Shown here: positions 7,962-15,355 of the stretch, piece by piece
How positions within the stretch are numbered: position 1 is the first letter of the stretch
Layout of the letters: the number at the start of each line of letters is the position of its first letter
Assembly: GCA_946402945.1 (NCBI GenBank)
Contig: CAMIYB010000012.1
Location: 1 to 35,589 of the forward strand
From: an uncultured Bacteroidales bacterium
GTDB taxonomy: Bacteria > Bacteroidota > Bacteroidia > Bacteroidales > UBA932
Reading direction: 5' to 3'
DNA length: 35,589 nucleotides
Notes under the pieces: generated by a model
Seen by the model: only the letters and a program-made list of their open reading frames with translations
Told to the model about the DNA's origin: nothing
The model's database searches: none
Program-made: the position numbers and the translations under genes

Positions 7962-10219
7962 TATTCGTATTTGAGGATGATGTCGTCCAGGTAGAGGATG
8001 TTGCCGGCATGGATCTTATGCGAGCCGCTGAGGGTCGTAACGCTGACACCGCCGGACTGATGGCTCTCTCCTCCGTCAATGGAAGAGCGGAAATACATCT
8101 GGATCTTCGCGGCCTTCTTGTCGGTTACGCTATAGGTAATGGGCACGGTACCGAGGGTCCAACTGCCCTTTGCGGTCGCATCGGCCAGGTAACCCTCGCC
8201 GATCTGGGAACCGTCGGCGGCAAAAAGTTTCACGCTGGCGACATAGTTCTTCGTGCTGCCGCCCTTGGTAAACTTGTAGCGGAAGGTCAGGGCGGAAGGA
8301 CGGTTGGAGAAGGCGTGGCCTTCGGAAGTCTTGGCCCAACTGTCGCCCTGGTCGTCGTTCGCCGTTCCGATGTAGATTTCGGCAGGAACGCCGCCGCTTC
8401 CGTAAGCGACTTCCGATGCGGATCCACTGGTAAAGATCGTGGCGAGCATGGCGCTCGTACCGGAATAGGCCCCGCTGGTCAGGAGGGAAACCGTCGGGAA
8501 AGTCTTGTAGTCCTGATAGGCGGCAGTGACAGTTCCGGAAGTAATCTTCTTAGGGGCGTTGGAAGCCCACCACTGCTCGGCGCCGTCGGCGTAGAGGCGC
8601 CACCAGGTGACATTGAAATCACTGAAAACGGCTACCGGCGTCGTGAAGGACATCTGCTTATAGGACTCGAATCCATTGTTCCCCACCTGCTGGGCATCTT
8701 CAGTCTTGATGTAGGTGACATCGCTGACGTTGCCCGGGTCGTCGTTGACGATGGTGCGGAAGCGGTAGTTGGTGCCCGCCGTCATCCCCGTCGCGTCGGC
8801 AAAATCTATCACGTTGCCGTTGATAGCCTTGGAATTGACGGTGGACCAGGTGTTTCCGTCGGCGGAATACTGCAGTTTGATATTGGTCCCCGCAGGCAGG
8901 TAGGTCGCGTTGGTCAGCGTCGCCTTGGGCGCGACCACCTTCCAGCCCCAGATGTTATAGTCGAGGGCGGAAACGGTGGCGTTGACCGGGACGGCCTGCA
9001 GCGAGAAGGTGGCCTGGGAGGTCTTGCCGAAGATGTCGGCGGCCGTCACATGGAAGGTGGCGGACACCGGGTTGGCGGCATCGAACGGAACCCCCGTGAT
9101 GACTTTCTCGACCAGGCCGGAGAAGTCCACACAGCCGAAAGGACTGTCGCTTACGGTAATCCAGTTCAGCCCCAGGGCGCGGACAGTCGCCTGCTTGGAG
9201 GTCTCCTGGATCACGTCCACCGAAGCGGGCAGGCCCAGGGAAGTCAGGTAAGGGCAATCGGTCTCGATGAGCAGGGTGCCGATCTGGCCGCGGCCCACCC
9301 AACTGAGGATGGCGTCCTTGACCTGGACCGGGATACCGGCCGTATAATCATAGGTAAAACTGTCGCCGGTCGCACCGCCGAAGGAGAACACGGGCGGATC
9401 GGTCGGAAGGGCGGAAGCCGGAATCACAATGGACTCTTCGACGGTCTCCACCGTCTTATCGACGGAAATGTTGACCACGAGGGAGCCCTCGCGCGGACCG
9501 GCCTCGACCCGGAAGGTCACGAAATCGGCCGGATCATACTGGGCGGCTTCGCTCTTGAAATAGACGAGTTTGCTGCTGCCGCCGTCCTGCGCACCGCTGC
9601 CGCCGAGCTGGGCATACACCTCCAGATAGAGCATACCGCCCGGCATATAGGCCGCGCGGGTCTCGTTCTTGGTGAATTTGACCATCTTCTTGGTGTAGCG
9701 CTGATGGCGGAGGACAACATAGAAATCAGAATACCCTGCCCGGATCTTGTCACCGTATTCGACGGCGACCTTCACATTGCCCAGACGGGCCACGGCGGAT
9801 ACTTCATCCGGCTGCTCATTGTTCTCCACGTAGCCGTGGACGGTAAAGGTTTCGTCAGCCAGGTAGTAAGGTTTGGCAAAGCCGGCGCCAAGGGTGTCGC
9901 CGTGATGGGCGACCAGCCGGAACTCACCCGCATTGAGCTTGATGGTCTCGGTCTTGGCTTCGGCGTAGGGCTTGCGGTACAGCCGCAAGGCCCTGCTGTT
10001 GTAGATCTCCACCTCGAAATCGTCGATGGAGGGCAACTCATCCCCGTCGGCCTTGGTGGCGACGATGTTCGTCCCGGCGTCCTGGGTCAGCGCAATGCGG
10101 ACGGCACCCTCGAGGGCGTCGGCCGGCTGCGACTGGTCCGGCACACCGGCACAAGCGACCATCGCGAGGACGCCGGAGGTGAGCAGAGCCAAAATTGTCG
10201 ATTTTCTCATATCTGACAT
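7961..10219 (-). CDS. DUF4493 lipoprotein with divergent PCMD-like C-terminus
   Basis: A 752-residue lipoprotein, first gene of the operon. The signal ends in AMVAC (Cys23). DUF4493 covers about 30-290 (FEVEIYNSRALRLYRKPYAE, LNAGEFRLVAHHGD, KPYYLADETFTV). The shared second beta domain is at about 300-414, an FN3-like module at about 415-505 (IKLQYSADGNTW, GTNYRFRTIVND), and a C-terminal domain at about 511-752. That last domain aligns loosely with PCMD in layout (NNGFESYKQMSF, a WW motif, RPSALTFRYKF, YLDDIILKYE end) but is clearly more divergent than the other two. The ATG at 10219 is the first; the ATG at 10210 would remove three residues only. The start codon overlaps the -33 element of the divergent flavoprotein promoter. 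Function unknown beyond being a probable surface-exposed, possibly glycan-related protein. Confidence 0.85.
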   Translation of the reverse strand: MSDMRKSTILALLTSGVLAMVACAGVPDQSQPADALEGAVRIALTQDAGTNIVATKADGDELPSIDDFEVEIYNSRALRLYRKPYAEAKTETIKLNAGEFRLVAHHGDTLGAGFAKPYYLADETFTVHGYVENNEQPDEVSAVARLGNVKVAVEYGDKIRAGYSDFYVVLRHQRYTKKMVKFTKNETRAAYMPGGMLYLEVYAQLGGSGAQDGGSSKLVYFKSEAAQYDPADFVTFRVEAGPREGSLVVNISVDKTVETVEESIVIPASALPTDPPVFSFGGATGDSFTYDYTAGIPVQVKDAILSWVGRGQIGTLLIETDCPYLTSLGLPASVDVIQETSKQATVRALGLNWITVSDSPFGCVDFSGLVEKVITGVPFDAANPVSATFHVTAADIFGKTSQATFSLQAVPVNATVSALDYNIWGWKVVAPKATLTNATYLPAGTNIKLQYSADGNTWSTVNSKAINGNVIDFADATGMTAGTNYRFRTIVNDDPGNVSDVTYIKTEDAQQVGNNGFESYKQMSFTTPVAVFSDFNVTWWRLYADGAEQWWASNAPKKITSGTVTAAYQDYKTFPTVSLLTSGAYSGTSAMLATIFTSGSASEVAYGSGGVPAEIYIGTANDDQGDSWAKTSEGHAFSNRPSALTFRYKFTKGGSTKNYVASVKLFAADGSQIGEGYLADATAKGSWTLGTVPITYSVTDKKAAKIQMYFRSSIDGGESHQSGGVSVTTLSGSHKIHAGNILYLDDIILKYE

Positions 10220-10250
10220 TTGTTAGTACTATCGTTTTCTCCTATCTTTG
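10219..10250 (+). promoter_or_regulatory. Bacteroidota-type promoter for the flavoprotein-fur pair
   Basis: TTTG at 10219-10222 is followed after exactly 20 bases by TATCTTTG at 10243-10250, matching the phylum consensus TTTG-N19-21-TAnnTTTG. Transcription would start near 10256, giving a leader of about 180 nt before the ATG at 10436. The -33 element overlaps the start codon of the divergent lipoprotein gene. Confidence 0.6.
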
Positions 10251-10275
10251 CAGCAAGGGCATAGACCGGAGCGTG

Positions 10276-10283
10276 CAAATTTA
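10276..10283 (-). promoter_or_regulatory. Candidate -7 element for the DUF4493/PCMD operon
   Basis: Read on the minus strand this is TAAATTTG, which fits TAnnTTTG and lies about 57 bases before the ATG at 10219. No TTTG is found 19-21 bases upstream of it, so support is weak. If real, the two divergent transcripts overlap. Confidence 0.3.
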
Positions 10284-10348
10284 CAACAAAATTCTAACTT
10301 TGTACCGTTATTTGGTAAAAAAGGACGAATCGCAGCGAAATCCGAACC

Positions 10349-10392
10349 TATTTTTGCCGTTTTTCCGCATTTTTGACCATTTTTGGCCCTTT
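10349..10392. other. Helically phased T-tracts (predicted bent DNA)
   Basis: Runs of T occur at 10351-10355, 10360-10364, 10370-10374, 10380-10384 and 10390-10392, that is, every nine to ten bases. Such phasing is the standard signature of intrinsically curved DNA. It sits in the 216-bp gap between the divergent lipoprotein operon and the flavoprotein gene. Apart from the promoters noted, I see no gene or conserved RNA in that gap. Confidence 0.6.
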
Positions 10393-10435
10393 GCAAACAG
10401 AAAGGCCGTAAAAAGCCACCAAGCAAAAAAAGCGC

Positions 10436-11635
10436 ATGTCGGGAGGGAAAATAGCCATCATCGGAGCCGGCGCGGCCGGCGTTTTCGCCGCTGCACGGCT
10501 GCGGCGGACCAGTCCGGACCTGGAGATCGTGCTGCTGGAAGCCGGTCCCAGGCCGCTCGCCAAAGTGGCCGTTACCGGCGGGGGACGCTGCAACCTGAGC
10601 AACACCTTCCACGGACTCCGCTCCCTGGCCGAGGCCTATCCCCGTGGTGCCCGCTGGATGGAACGCGCCTTCCGCCGTTTCGGGCCGGAGGAGACCCGGA
10701 CCTGGTTTGAAGAGGCCGGCGTCCGGCTGCTTGTCCAGGAGGACGAGTGCATCTTCCCTGCCAGCCAGGATGCCATGCAGATTGTCCGCACCCTGCTGCG
10801 CGAGGCGCAGGGCAGTTCCTGGCGGACAGGCTGTCGCGTGACCCGCCTGGAACCGGTCGACGGCGGATGGCAGGTTGAAGGGGAACATTTCGACGCAGTC
10901 CTGGTGACAACGGGCGGCCTATCCCGCCCGGACGGCCTCCTGGGCGGCCTGGACCTCGAAATCGTGCCTCCTGTCCCCTCCCTTTTCACTTTCCGCATCG
11001 ACGATCCCGTCACGGCCATGAGCGGGACGGTCGTCCGGGCGGGCGTGGCTCTCGCGGGCACGAAATTCCGCGCGGAAGGCCCCCTGCTCATCACGGACTG
11101 GGGCATGAGCGGCCCCGCCATCCTCAAACTGAGTTCCTACGCCGCGCGCCATCTCGCCGAGCGGCAGTACAAGGCGGAACTGCTCGTCCGCTGGCTGCCG
11201 GAGACTGATGAAATTATTCGCGCACGCGTGAGGGAAATGGCGTCCGTCTCGCCGCAGCGGCAGGTTTCCTCCACCCATCCCAAGGAAATCCCATCCCGGC
11301 TCTGGGCCTGTCTGGCCGGACGCAGCGGCATTCCCGAGGGACGCCGCTGGGCCGAAGTGGGCGCGCTCGGACTGAACCGTCTCGCCGCCACGCTCGCCGC
11401 AGACCCCTACCCCATCGCCGGAAAAAGCCGTTTCCGCGAGGAATTCGTCACCTGCGGCGGCGTCTCCCTCGCCGAAATCGACCCGGCCACCCAGCAGGCC
11501 AGAAAGCATCCGGGCCTTTTTTTTGCAGGCGAAGTGCTCGACATCGACGCCATCACCGGCGGCTTCAACCTCCAGGCGGCCTGGACCACAGGCTGGATCG
11601 CGGCCGAAGGCATCCGAAAAACCCTTGTACCATGA
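10436..11635 (+). CDS. BaiN/HI0933-like FAD-dependent oxidoreductase
   Basis: The 399-residue protein belongs to the HI0933-like/BaiN (YhiN, aminoacetone oxidase) flavoprotein family. The N-terminal Rossmann FAD motif GAGAAGVFAAARL is at about residues 9-21, followed by the family signature VAVTGGGRCNLSNT near residue 43-56. The C-terminal FAD-contact segment GEVLDIDAITGGFNLQAAW is at about 363-381. Members are soluble cytosolic flavoproteins; the true substrate is unknown for most, and the bile-acid role of BaiN is not transferable from sequence alone. Length is typical. The ATG at 10436 directly precedes the FAD motif. Its stop overlaps the start of the Fur-family gene (ATGA), so the two are translationally coupled, hinting at a redox or metal theme. 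Confidence 0.88.
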   Translation: MSGGKIAIIGAGAAGVFAAARLRRTSPDLEIVLLEAGPRPLAKVAVTGGGRCNLSNTFHGLRSLAEAYPRGARWMERAFRRFGPEETRTWFEEAGVRLLVQEDECIFPASQDAMQIVRTLLREAQGSSWRTGCRVTRLEPVDGGWQVEGEHFDAVLVTTGGLSRPDGLLGGLDLEIVPPVPSLFTFRIDDPVTAMSGTVVRAGVALAGTKFRAEGPLLITDWGMSGPAILKLSSYAARHLAERQYKAELLVRWLPETDEIIRARVREMASVSPQRQVSSTHPKEIPSRLWACLAGRSGIPEGRRWAEVGALGLNRLAATLAADPYPIAGKSRFREEFVTCGGVSLAEIDPATQQARKHPGLFFAGEVLDIDAITGGFNLQAAWTTGWIAAEGIRKTLVP

Positions 11636-12057
11636 ACGAATACGACCTTCTCCATACCCTGGGCGAACACGGCGTCCGCCCCACCGCCAACCGGTTGCTG
11701 ATCGCCCGCGAGATGGCCGCCGCCGGCCGGCCCATGTCGATGACCGAACTGGAAGACGCGCTGGAGACCGTGGACAAATCCATCATCTCGCGGACCCTCG
11801 CCCAGTTCCGCGACCATCACCTGGTCCATGCCATCGAAGACGGCGCCGGCATCCGCTACGAACTGTGCCACAGTCATGACGAAGAGGAAGACGGCGACCT
11901 CCACGCCCACTTCTACTGCGAGCGCTGCGGCAAGACCTTCTGTATGGAAAATATCCCCGTGCCAGCCGTAACGCTGCCACAGGGATATCAGGTAAAGACC
12001 GTCAATTATCTGCTGAAGGGCATCTGCCCTGACTGCGCCCGCACTCAGCGCGCGTAG
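11632..12057 (+). CDS. Fur-family metalloregulator
   Basis: A 141-residue regulator with the usual Fur layout. Residues about 1-80 form a winged helix ([34 protein letters not shown] as recognition region). The dimerisation half holds the metal/zinc signature [14 protein letters not shown] at about 92-105 and a final CPDC at about 133-136, giving the two CxxC pairs of a structural zinc site. The sequence does not decide between Fur, Zur and PerR; the short His/Asp/Glu-rich stretch [11 protein letters not shown] before the HAH motif may add metal ligands. The ATG overlaps the flavoprotein stop (ATGA). The 3' end overlaps the convergent trpS by 13 bases, and no terminator hairpin is evident between them. 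Confidence 0.9.
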   Translation: MNEYDLLHTLGEHGVRPTANRLLIAREMAAAGRPMSMTELEDALETVDKSIISRTLAQFRDHHLVHAIEDGAGIRYELCHSHDEEEDGDLHAHFYCERCGKTFCMENIPVPAVTLPQGYQVKTVNYLLKGICPDCARTQRA

Positions 12058-13163
12058 CGCTCCGCCTGTTCGGCGATGAGTTCAGCGTCGTCGAAATAAT
12101 TGATCTTCATGGCGCGGCGCACCTCCGAGAGGGTCTCGGCCGCCGCTTCGCGGGCCACTTCGCAGCCCTTGCGGAGAATCTCGTAGATCGCGGGGATGTC
12201 CTGCTCGAAGGCCTTGCGGCGTGCCCGGATCGGGTCCAGTTCCTGGTTGAGGATCTTCTCCAGGAATTTCTTGCACTTCACATCGCCCAGACCGCCCCGG
12301 CGGTAATGCTCCTTCATCTCCTCGAGGTTGGCGTAGTCCGGCAGGTAGAGGCCGAAATGCTCGTCCCGGCAGAAAGCGTCCAGATAGGTAAAGACCGCAT
12401 TGCCTTCCACGTGACCGGGATCCGTGATATTGATGTGCTCCGGGTCAGTGTACATGGACATGACCTTCTTGCGCATCTCCTCCGGCGTCTCGGACAGGTA
12501 GATGCAGTTGCCCAGCGACTTGCTCATCTTGGCCTTGCCGTCGGTGCCGGGCAGGCGCATGCAGGCGGCATTGTCCGGAAGCATGATCTGCGGCTCCACG
12601 AGGGTCGGCCCATAGACGGCGTTGAACTTGCGGACGATTTCCACCGTCTGCTCCAGCATCGGCTTCTGGTCCTCGCCCACGGGCACCGTCGTGGCCTTGA
12701 AAGCCGTGATGTCCGCCGCCTGGGAGATGGGGTAGGTGAAAAAGCCCACCGGAAGGCCCCGGCGGTTGTCGTCGGCCTCCTCCTCCGCGCTGCCGAAGCC
12801 GCGCAGGATCATTTCATTCTTGACGGTCGGATTGCGCTGGAGGCGCTGGACCGTCACGAGGTCCATGTAGTAGAAACTGAGTTCCGTCAGTTCGGGAATC
12901 TGGCTCTGGATGAAAAGGGTCACCTTCTCCGGGTCGAGGCCGGCCGACAGGTAATCCAGGGCCACCTCGATGACGTTCTGGCGCACCTTTTCCGGGTTGT
13001 CGATGTTGTCGGTCAGCGCCTGTGCATCGGCGATGAAGACGAACATCCGCCGATAATCCCCCGCGTTCTGCAACTCGACGCGGCGGCGCAGGGAACCGAC
13101 ATAGTGCCCGATGTGGAGGCGGCCTGTGGGCCGGTCTCCAGTCAAAATGATCTTATCCGACAT
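12045..13163 (-). CDS. trpS: Tryptophanyl-tRNA synthetase
   Basis: A class I aminoacyl-tRNA synthetase of 372 residues that charges tRNA-Trp in the cytosol. The HIGH motif is exact ([14 protein letters not shown] at residues 17-20) after the TrpRS-type GDRPTG opening, and KMSKS occurs in [11 protein letters not shown] at about residues 205-213. The segment [18 protein letters not shown] is typical of TrpRS. Length is slightly above E. coli TrpS and normal for this phylum. The ATG at 13163 lies nine bases after the ferredoxin stop, so both are probably read from the ferredoxin promoter. The final 13 bases overlap the end of the convergent Fur-family gene. Confidence 0.96.
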   Translation of the reverse strand: MSDKIILTGDRPTGRLHIGHYVGSLRRRVELQNAGDYRRMFVFIADAQALTDNIDNPEKVRQNVIEVALDYLSAGLDPEKVTLFIQSQIPELTELSFYYMDLVTVQRLQRNPTVKNEMILRGFGSAEEEADDNRRGLPVGFFTYPISQAADITAFKATTVPVGEDQKPMLEQTVEIVRKFNAVYGPTLVEPQIMLPDNAACMRLPGTDGKAKMSKSLGNCIYLSETPEEMRKKVMSMYTDPEHINITDPGHVEGNAVFTYLDAFCRDEHFGLYLPDYANLEEMKEHYRRGGLGDVKCKKFLEKILNQELDPIRARRKAFEQDIPAIYEILRKGCEVAREAAAETLSEVRRAMKINYFDDAELIAEQAERYAR

Positions 13164-13172
13164 TCGGGGAGA

Positions 13173-13346
13173 CTACTCTTCCGGAGCGATGGCGCCGGAC
13201 GGGCAGACACCCGCGCAGGTACCGCAGTCGATGCAGATGTTCGGGTCGATGGAATACACGTCGCCCTCGCTGATGGCGCCGGTCGGGCACTCGCCGATGC
13301 AAGTCCCGCAGGCAACACAAAGGTCTTCAGAAATTTTGTAAGCCAT
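13173..13346 (-). CDS. Two-cluster 4Fe-4S ferredoxin
   Basis: A 57-residue bacterial-type ferredoxin that carries electrons through two [4Fe-4S] clusters. Two CxxCxxCxxxCP motifs are intact: CVACGTCIGECP (residues 10-21) and CIDCGTCAGVCP (38-49). The spacing between them is the short form seen in clostridial-type ferredoxins. The ATG at 13346 is chosen because it gives the normal MAYKI start; longer in-frame extensions upstream run over the promoter and are not plausible. A well-formed promoter lies just upstream. It is followed closely by trpS. Confidence 0.93.
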   Translation of the reverse strand: MAYKISEDLCVACGTCIGECPTGAISEGDVYSIDPNICIDCGTCAGVCPSGAIAPEE

Positions 13347-13387
13347 ATCGCAAATAATAAGGTTAAACAGTCTTTTCAAGCAGGATG

Positions 13388-13419
13388 CAAATGTAGCGGA
13401 ATTCTTTGAGGAAAACAAA
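13388..13419 (-). promoter_or_regulatory. Promoter for ferredoxin-trpS
   Basis: On the minus strand TTTG (13419-13416) is followed after 20 bases by TACATTTG (13395-13388), an exact match to the phylum consensus. A start of transcription near 13382 leaves a leader of about 35 nt. Confidence 0.65.
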
Positions 13420-13473
13420 TGTATTTGCTTTTTTCCCATTTTGGACGGATATTTGCAGAAACAATCCTCCGGT

Positions 13474-14577
13474 ATGAAAAAATGGACCGCATATCTGTTG
13501 CTGACCCTCCTCGGGACCCTGGCCTTCGCCCAGGTCCGCACCGAGGGTGAAAAGACGCGTATCGACGGCGTCGTGGAACTGGACCATACCATCCACGACT
13601 TCGGAGACGTGATTACGCGCTCCGGTCCCCTCTCCTGCACTTTTACGGTCACCAACATCTCCGACAAGCCCATGGCCATCCTCACCGTAGGATCCTCCTG
13701 CGGCTGCACGGGCGTGACCTGGACCCGCGAGCCCATCCCCGCCGGCGGGTCGGGCCGGATCAGCGCCACCTACACCAACGACGAGGGCCCTTATAATTTC
13801 GACAAAACCCTGACCGTCAGCCTCTCCAATGTCCGCAAACCGCTTATCCTCCGCCTTCGGGGTTCCGCCCACGACAAGCAGCGGCCGCTGGAAGAGTTGT
13901 ACCCCATCCATTTCGGGCCCCTCGCCTTCAAGGAAACGGAAATCCGCGGCGGCAACATCCTCCAGGGCAGCCAGCGAAGCGGATCCGTGGCCGTGGCCAA
14001 CCTCGGCAGCAAGCCCGTCAGCGTGTCCTTCGAGGAGGTGGATGACGGGCTGGCATTGTCCCTCGCCCCCAATCCCGTCCCGGCCGGCGGTACGGCGCGC
14101 CTGACATGGACCGTCACCTCCGACCGCAGCCACTGGGGCAAGAACCGCTATAACTTCACCCCCCTCGTGGGCGGGAAACGCTATAAGGGCGACGGCAAAC
14201 AACTCCGCGTCCAGACTTTCACCATCGAGGATTTCGCTGCCTGGAGCCCGGAAGAAAAGGCCGCCGCGGCCCAGCCCCGCTTCGACGAAAGCACCTGCAA
14301 CTGCGGATTCGTCAAGGCCGGCTCATCCCTCAAGGCCACCTTCTCCTTCCGCAATGAGGGCAAGTCCCCGCTCCACTTCTACAAGGCGGACGCCGACTGG
14401 GACAAGGTCCACTTCCCGGCCATCCCTGACACCGCCCCCGGCGCGCAGCAGTCCTTCACCGTCGAACTCGACACGACCGGCATGCCCGAAGGCGAATTCC
14501 TCGTCGTCCTCACCCTCACTACCAACACTCCCCTGAGGCCTATCGTCAACCTCTTCCTTTCCGGCGCCGTCCGCTAA
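13474..14577 (+). CDS. Secreted DUF1573-domain protein
   Basis: The 367-residue product begins with a Sec signal peptide (MKKWTAYLLLTLLGTLAFA, cleavage before Gln20). A DUF1573 domain follows at about residues 35-140: LDHTIHDFGDV, CTFTVTNISDKP and SSCGCTGVTW with the family CGC motif near residue 75. A second half repeats the theme in weaker form (FDESTCNCGFVKAGSS near 269 and FSFRNEGKSPLHF). DUF1573 is an Ig-like (MSP/ASH-type) beta fold, abundant in Bacteroidota periplasm, with no defined biochemical role. The ATG at 13474 is chosen over an upstream in-frame TTG because it starts the signal peptide. It is divergent from the ferredoxin gene and probably monocistronic. Confidence 0.85.
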   Translation: MKKWTAYLLLTLLGTLAFAQVRTEGEKTRIDGVVELDHTIHDFGDVITRSGPLSCTFTVTNISDKPMAILTVGSSCGCTGVTWTREPIPAGGSGRISATYTNDEGPYNFDKTLTVSLSNVRKPLILRLRGSAHDKQRPLEELYPIHFGPLAFKETEIRGGNILQGSQRSGSVAVANLGSKPVSVSFEEVDDGLALSLAPNPVPAGGTARLTWTVTSDRSHWGKNRYNFTPLVGGKRYKGDGKQLRVQTFTIEDFAAWSPEEKAAAAQPRFDESTCNCGFVKAGSSLKATFSFRNEGKSPLHFYKADADWDKVHFPAIPDTAPGAQQSFTVELDTTGMPEGEFLVVLTLTTNTPLRPIVNLFLSGAVR

Positions 14578-14594
14578 GCCGATTGGCCGAAATA

Positions 14595-14626
14595 TTTGGC
14601 AGTTCGGGAAATAATTCGTACATTTG
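14595..14626 (+). promoter_or_regulatory. Promoter of the rpsF-rpsR-rplI operon
   Basis: TTTG at 14595-14598, a 20-base spacer and TACATTTG at 14619-14626 match the Bacteroidota consensus exactly. The predicted transcript starts around 14631-14633, at the base of a hairpin. Confidence 0.75.
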
Positions 14627-14630
14627 CAGT

Positions 14631-14662
14631 CCGCTTAAAGGTGGCATACGGCCTCTAAGCGG
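14631..14662 (+). promoter_or_regulatory. 5' hairpin in the rpsF leader
   Basis: CCGCTTA (14631-14637) pairs with TAAGCGG (14656-14662). One mismatch inside, AGGT can pair with GCCT (one G-U), leaving a small apical loop. It would form the very 5' end of the ribosomal-protein mRNA. A leader structure recognised by the S6:S18 complex is known in other bacteria; this hairpin is in the right place, but I cannot show it is that motif. Confidence 0.45.
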
Positions 14663-14697
14663 ATGTAACTTATTTATTAACAAACCATTACAGACCA

Positions 14698-15054
14698 ATG
14701 TTAAAGCAGTACGAAACCGTTTTCATTGCAACTCCCGTTTTGTCTGAAGCCCAGATGAAGGAAGCGGTTGCCAAGTACGTGAGCTTCATCAACGAAAATG
14801 GTGGTGAAGTCGTGTACCAGGAGGACTGGGGTCTGAAGCAGCTTGCTTACCCCATCCAGCACAAGACATCAGGTTTCTATTACCTGATTGAATTCAAGGC
14901 CGAGCCGGCATTCGTGGCCACCCTCGAGACCCAGTATCACCGTGACGAGCGCATCATCCGCTTCATCACCGTGGCGCTCGACAAGCACGCCGCCGCCTAC
15001 GCCGAGAAGAGAAGGAACAACCGCCTGGCGAAAGCCACCGAGGCACAGCAGTAA
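14698..15054 (+). CDS. rpsF: Ribosomal protein bS6
   Basis: A 118-residue bS6 that binds the central domain of 16S rRNA together with bS18. The family opening [15 protein letters not shown], the [24 protein letters not shown] core, and [16 protein letters not shown] are all present, and length is typical. It is first in the conserved rpsF-rpsR-rplI operon. The ATG at 14698 has no Shine-Dalgarno before it (CCATTACAGACCA), as expected in this phylum, in contrast to the next gene. Confidence 0.97.
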   Translation: MLKQYETVFIATPVLSEAQMKEAVAKYVSFINENGGEVVYQEDWGLKQLAYPIQHKTSGFYYLIEFKAEPAFVATLETQYHRDERIIRFITVALDKHAAAYAEKRRNNRLAKATEAQQ

Positions 15055-15056
15055 TC

Positions 15057-15064
15057 AAGGAGGA
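15057..15064 (+). promoter_or_regulatory. Strong Shine-Dalgarno before rpsR
   Basis: AAGGAGGA ends seven bases before the rpsR ATG. AAGGAGG is complementary to seven consecutive bases of the canonical 16S anti-Shine-Dalgarno. Most other starts in the window lack such a site; an exception is tldE, where it arises from GGA-GGA glycine codons of the upstream gene. Confidence 0.75.
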
Positions 15065-15071
15065 ACAGACT

Positions 15072-15341
15072 ATGGCACAGAACAACAGCGAAATCCGCTA
15101 TCTCAACCCGCCGACCGTCGAGGTCCGCAAAAAGAAATACTGCCGCTTCAAAAGAGCCGGTATCAAGTATGTCGATTACAAAGACGCCGAATTCCTCAAG
15201 AAGTTCCTCAACGAGCAGGGTAAGATCCTTCCCCGCCGTATCACCGGTACTTCCCTGAAATTCCAGCGCAAGGTTGCCCAGGCCGTCAAGCGTGCCCGCT
15301 CCCTCGCCCTTCTCCCCTATGTAACTGACCTTCTTAAATAA
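15072..15341 (+). CDS. rpsR: Ribosomal protein bS18
   Basis: An 89-residue bS18, partner of bS6 on the 30S platform. Diagnostic segments are [40 protein letters not shown] and the basic C-terminal [13 protein letters not shown]. Length fits the family. Only 17 bases separate it from rpsF, and these hold a strong Shine-Dalgarno. In Bacteroidota ribosomes bS18, bS6 and bS21 hold the 16S 3' tail so that Shine-Dalgarno pairing is normally blocked, which makes this site noteworthy. Confidence 0.97.
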   Translation: MAQNNSEIRYLNPPTVEVRKKKYCRFKRAGIKYVDYKDAEFLKKFLNEQGKILPRRITGTSLKFQRKVAQAVKRARSLALLPYVTDLLK

Positions 15342-15355
15342 TAGGAGACTGTAGT

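Noticed and set aside
4493..10216. Very long open frames on the plus strand opposite the lipoprotein genes (about 714 codons at 4493-6637 and 735 codons at 8009-10216)
   Set aside because: They lie exactly antisense to genes with clear signal peptides and known domains. GC-rich third positions keep the opposite frame open. The translations are low-complexity, rich in Gly, Arg, His and Val, with no family features.
10295..10356. Additional TAnnTTTG matches at 10295-10302 and 10349-10356 as promoters
   Set aside because: Neither has a TTTG at the right distance, and such matches are expected by chance in this T-rich stretch; the 10219-10250 site is complete.
14631..14662. The hairpin before rpsF as terminator of the DUF1573 gene
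   Set aside because: No T-run follows it, and it lies downstream of a consensus promoter at the predicted transcription start.
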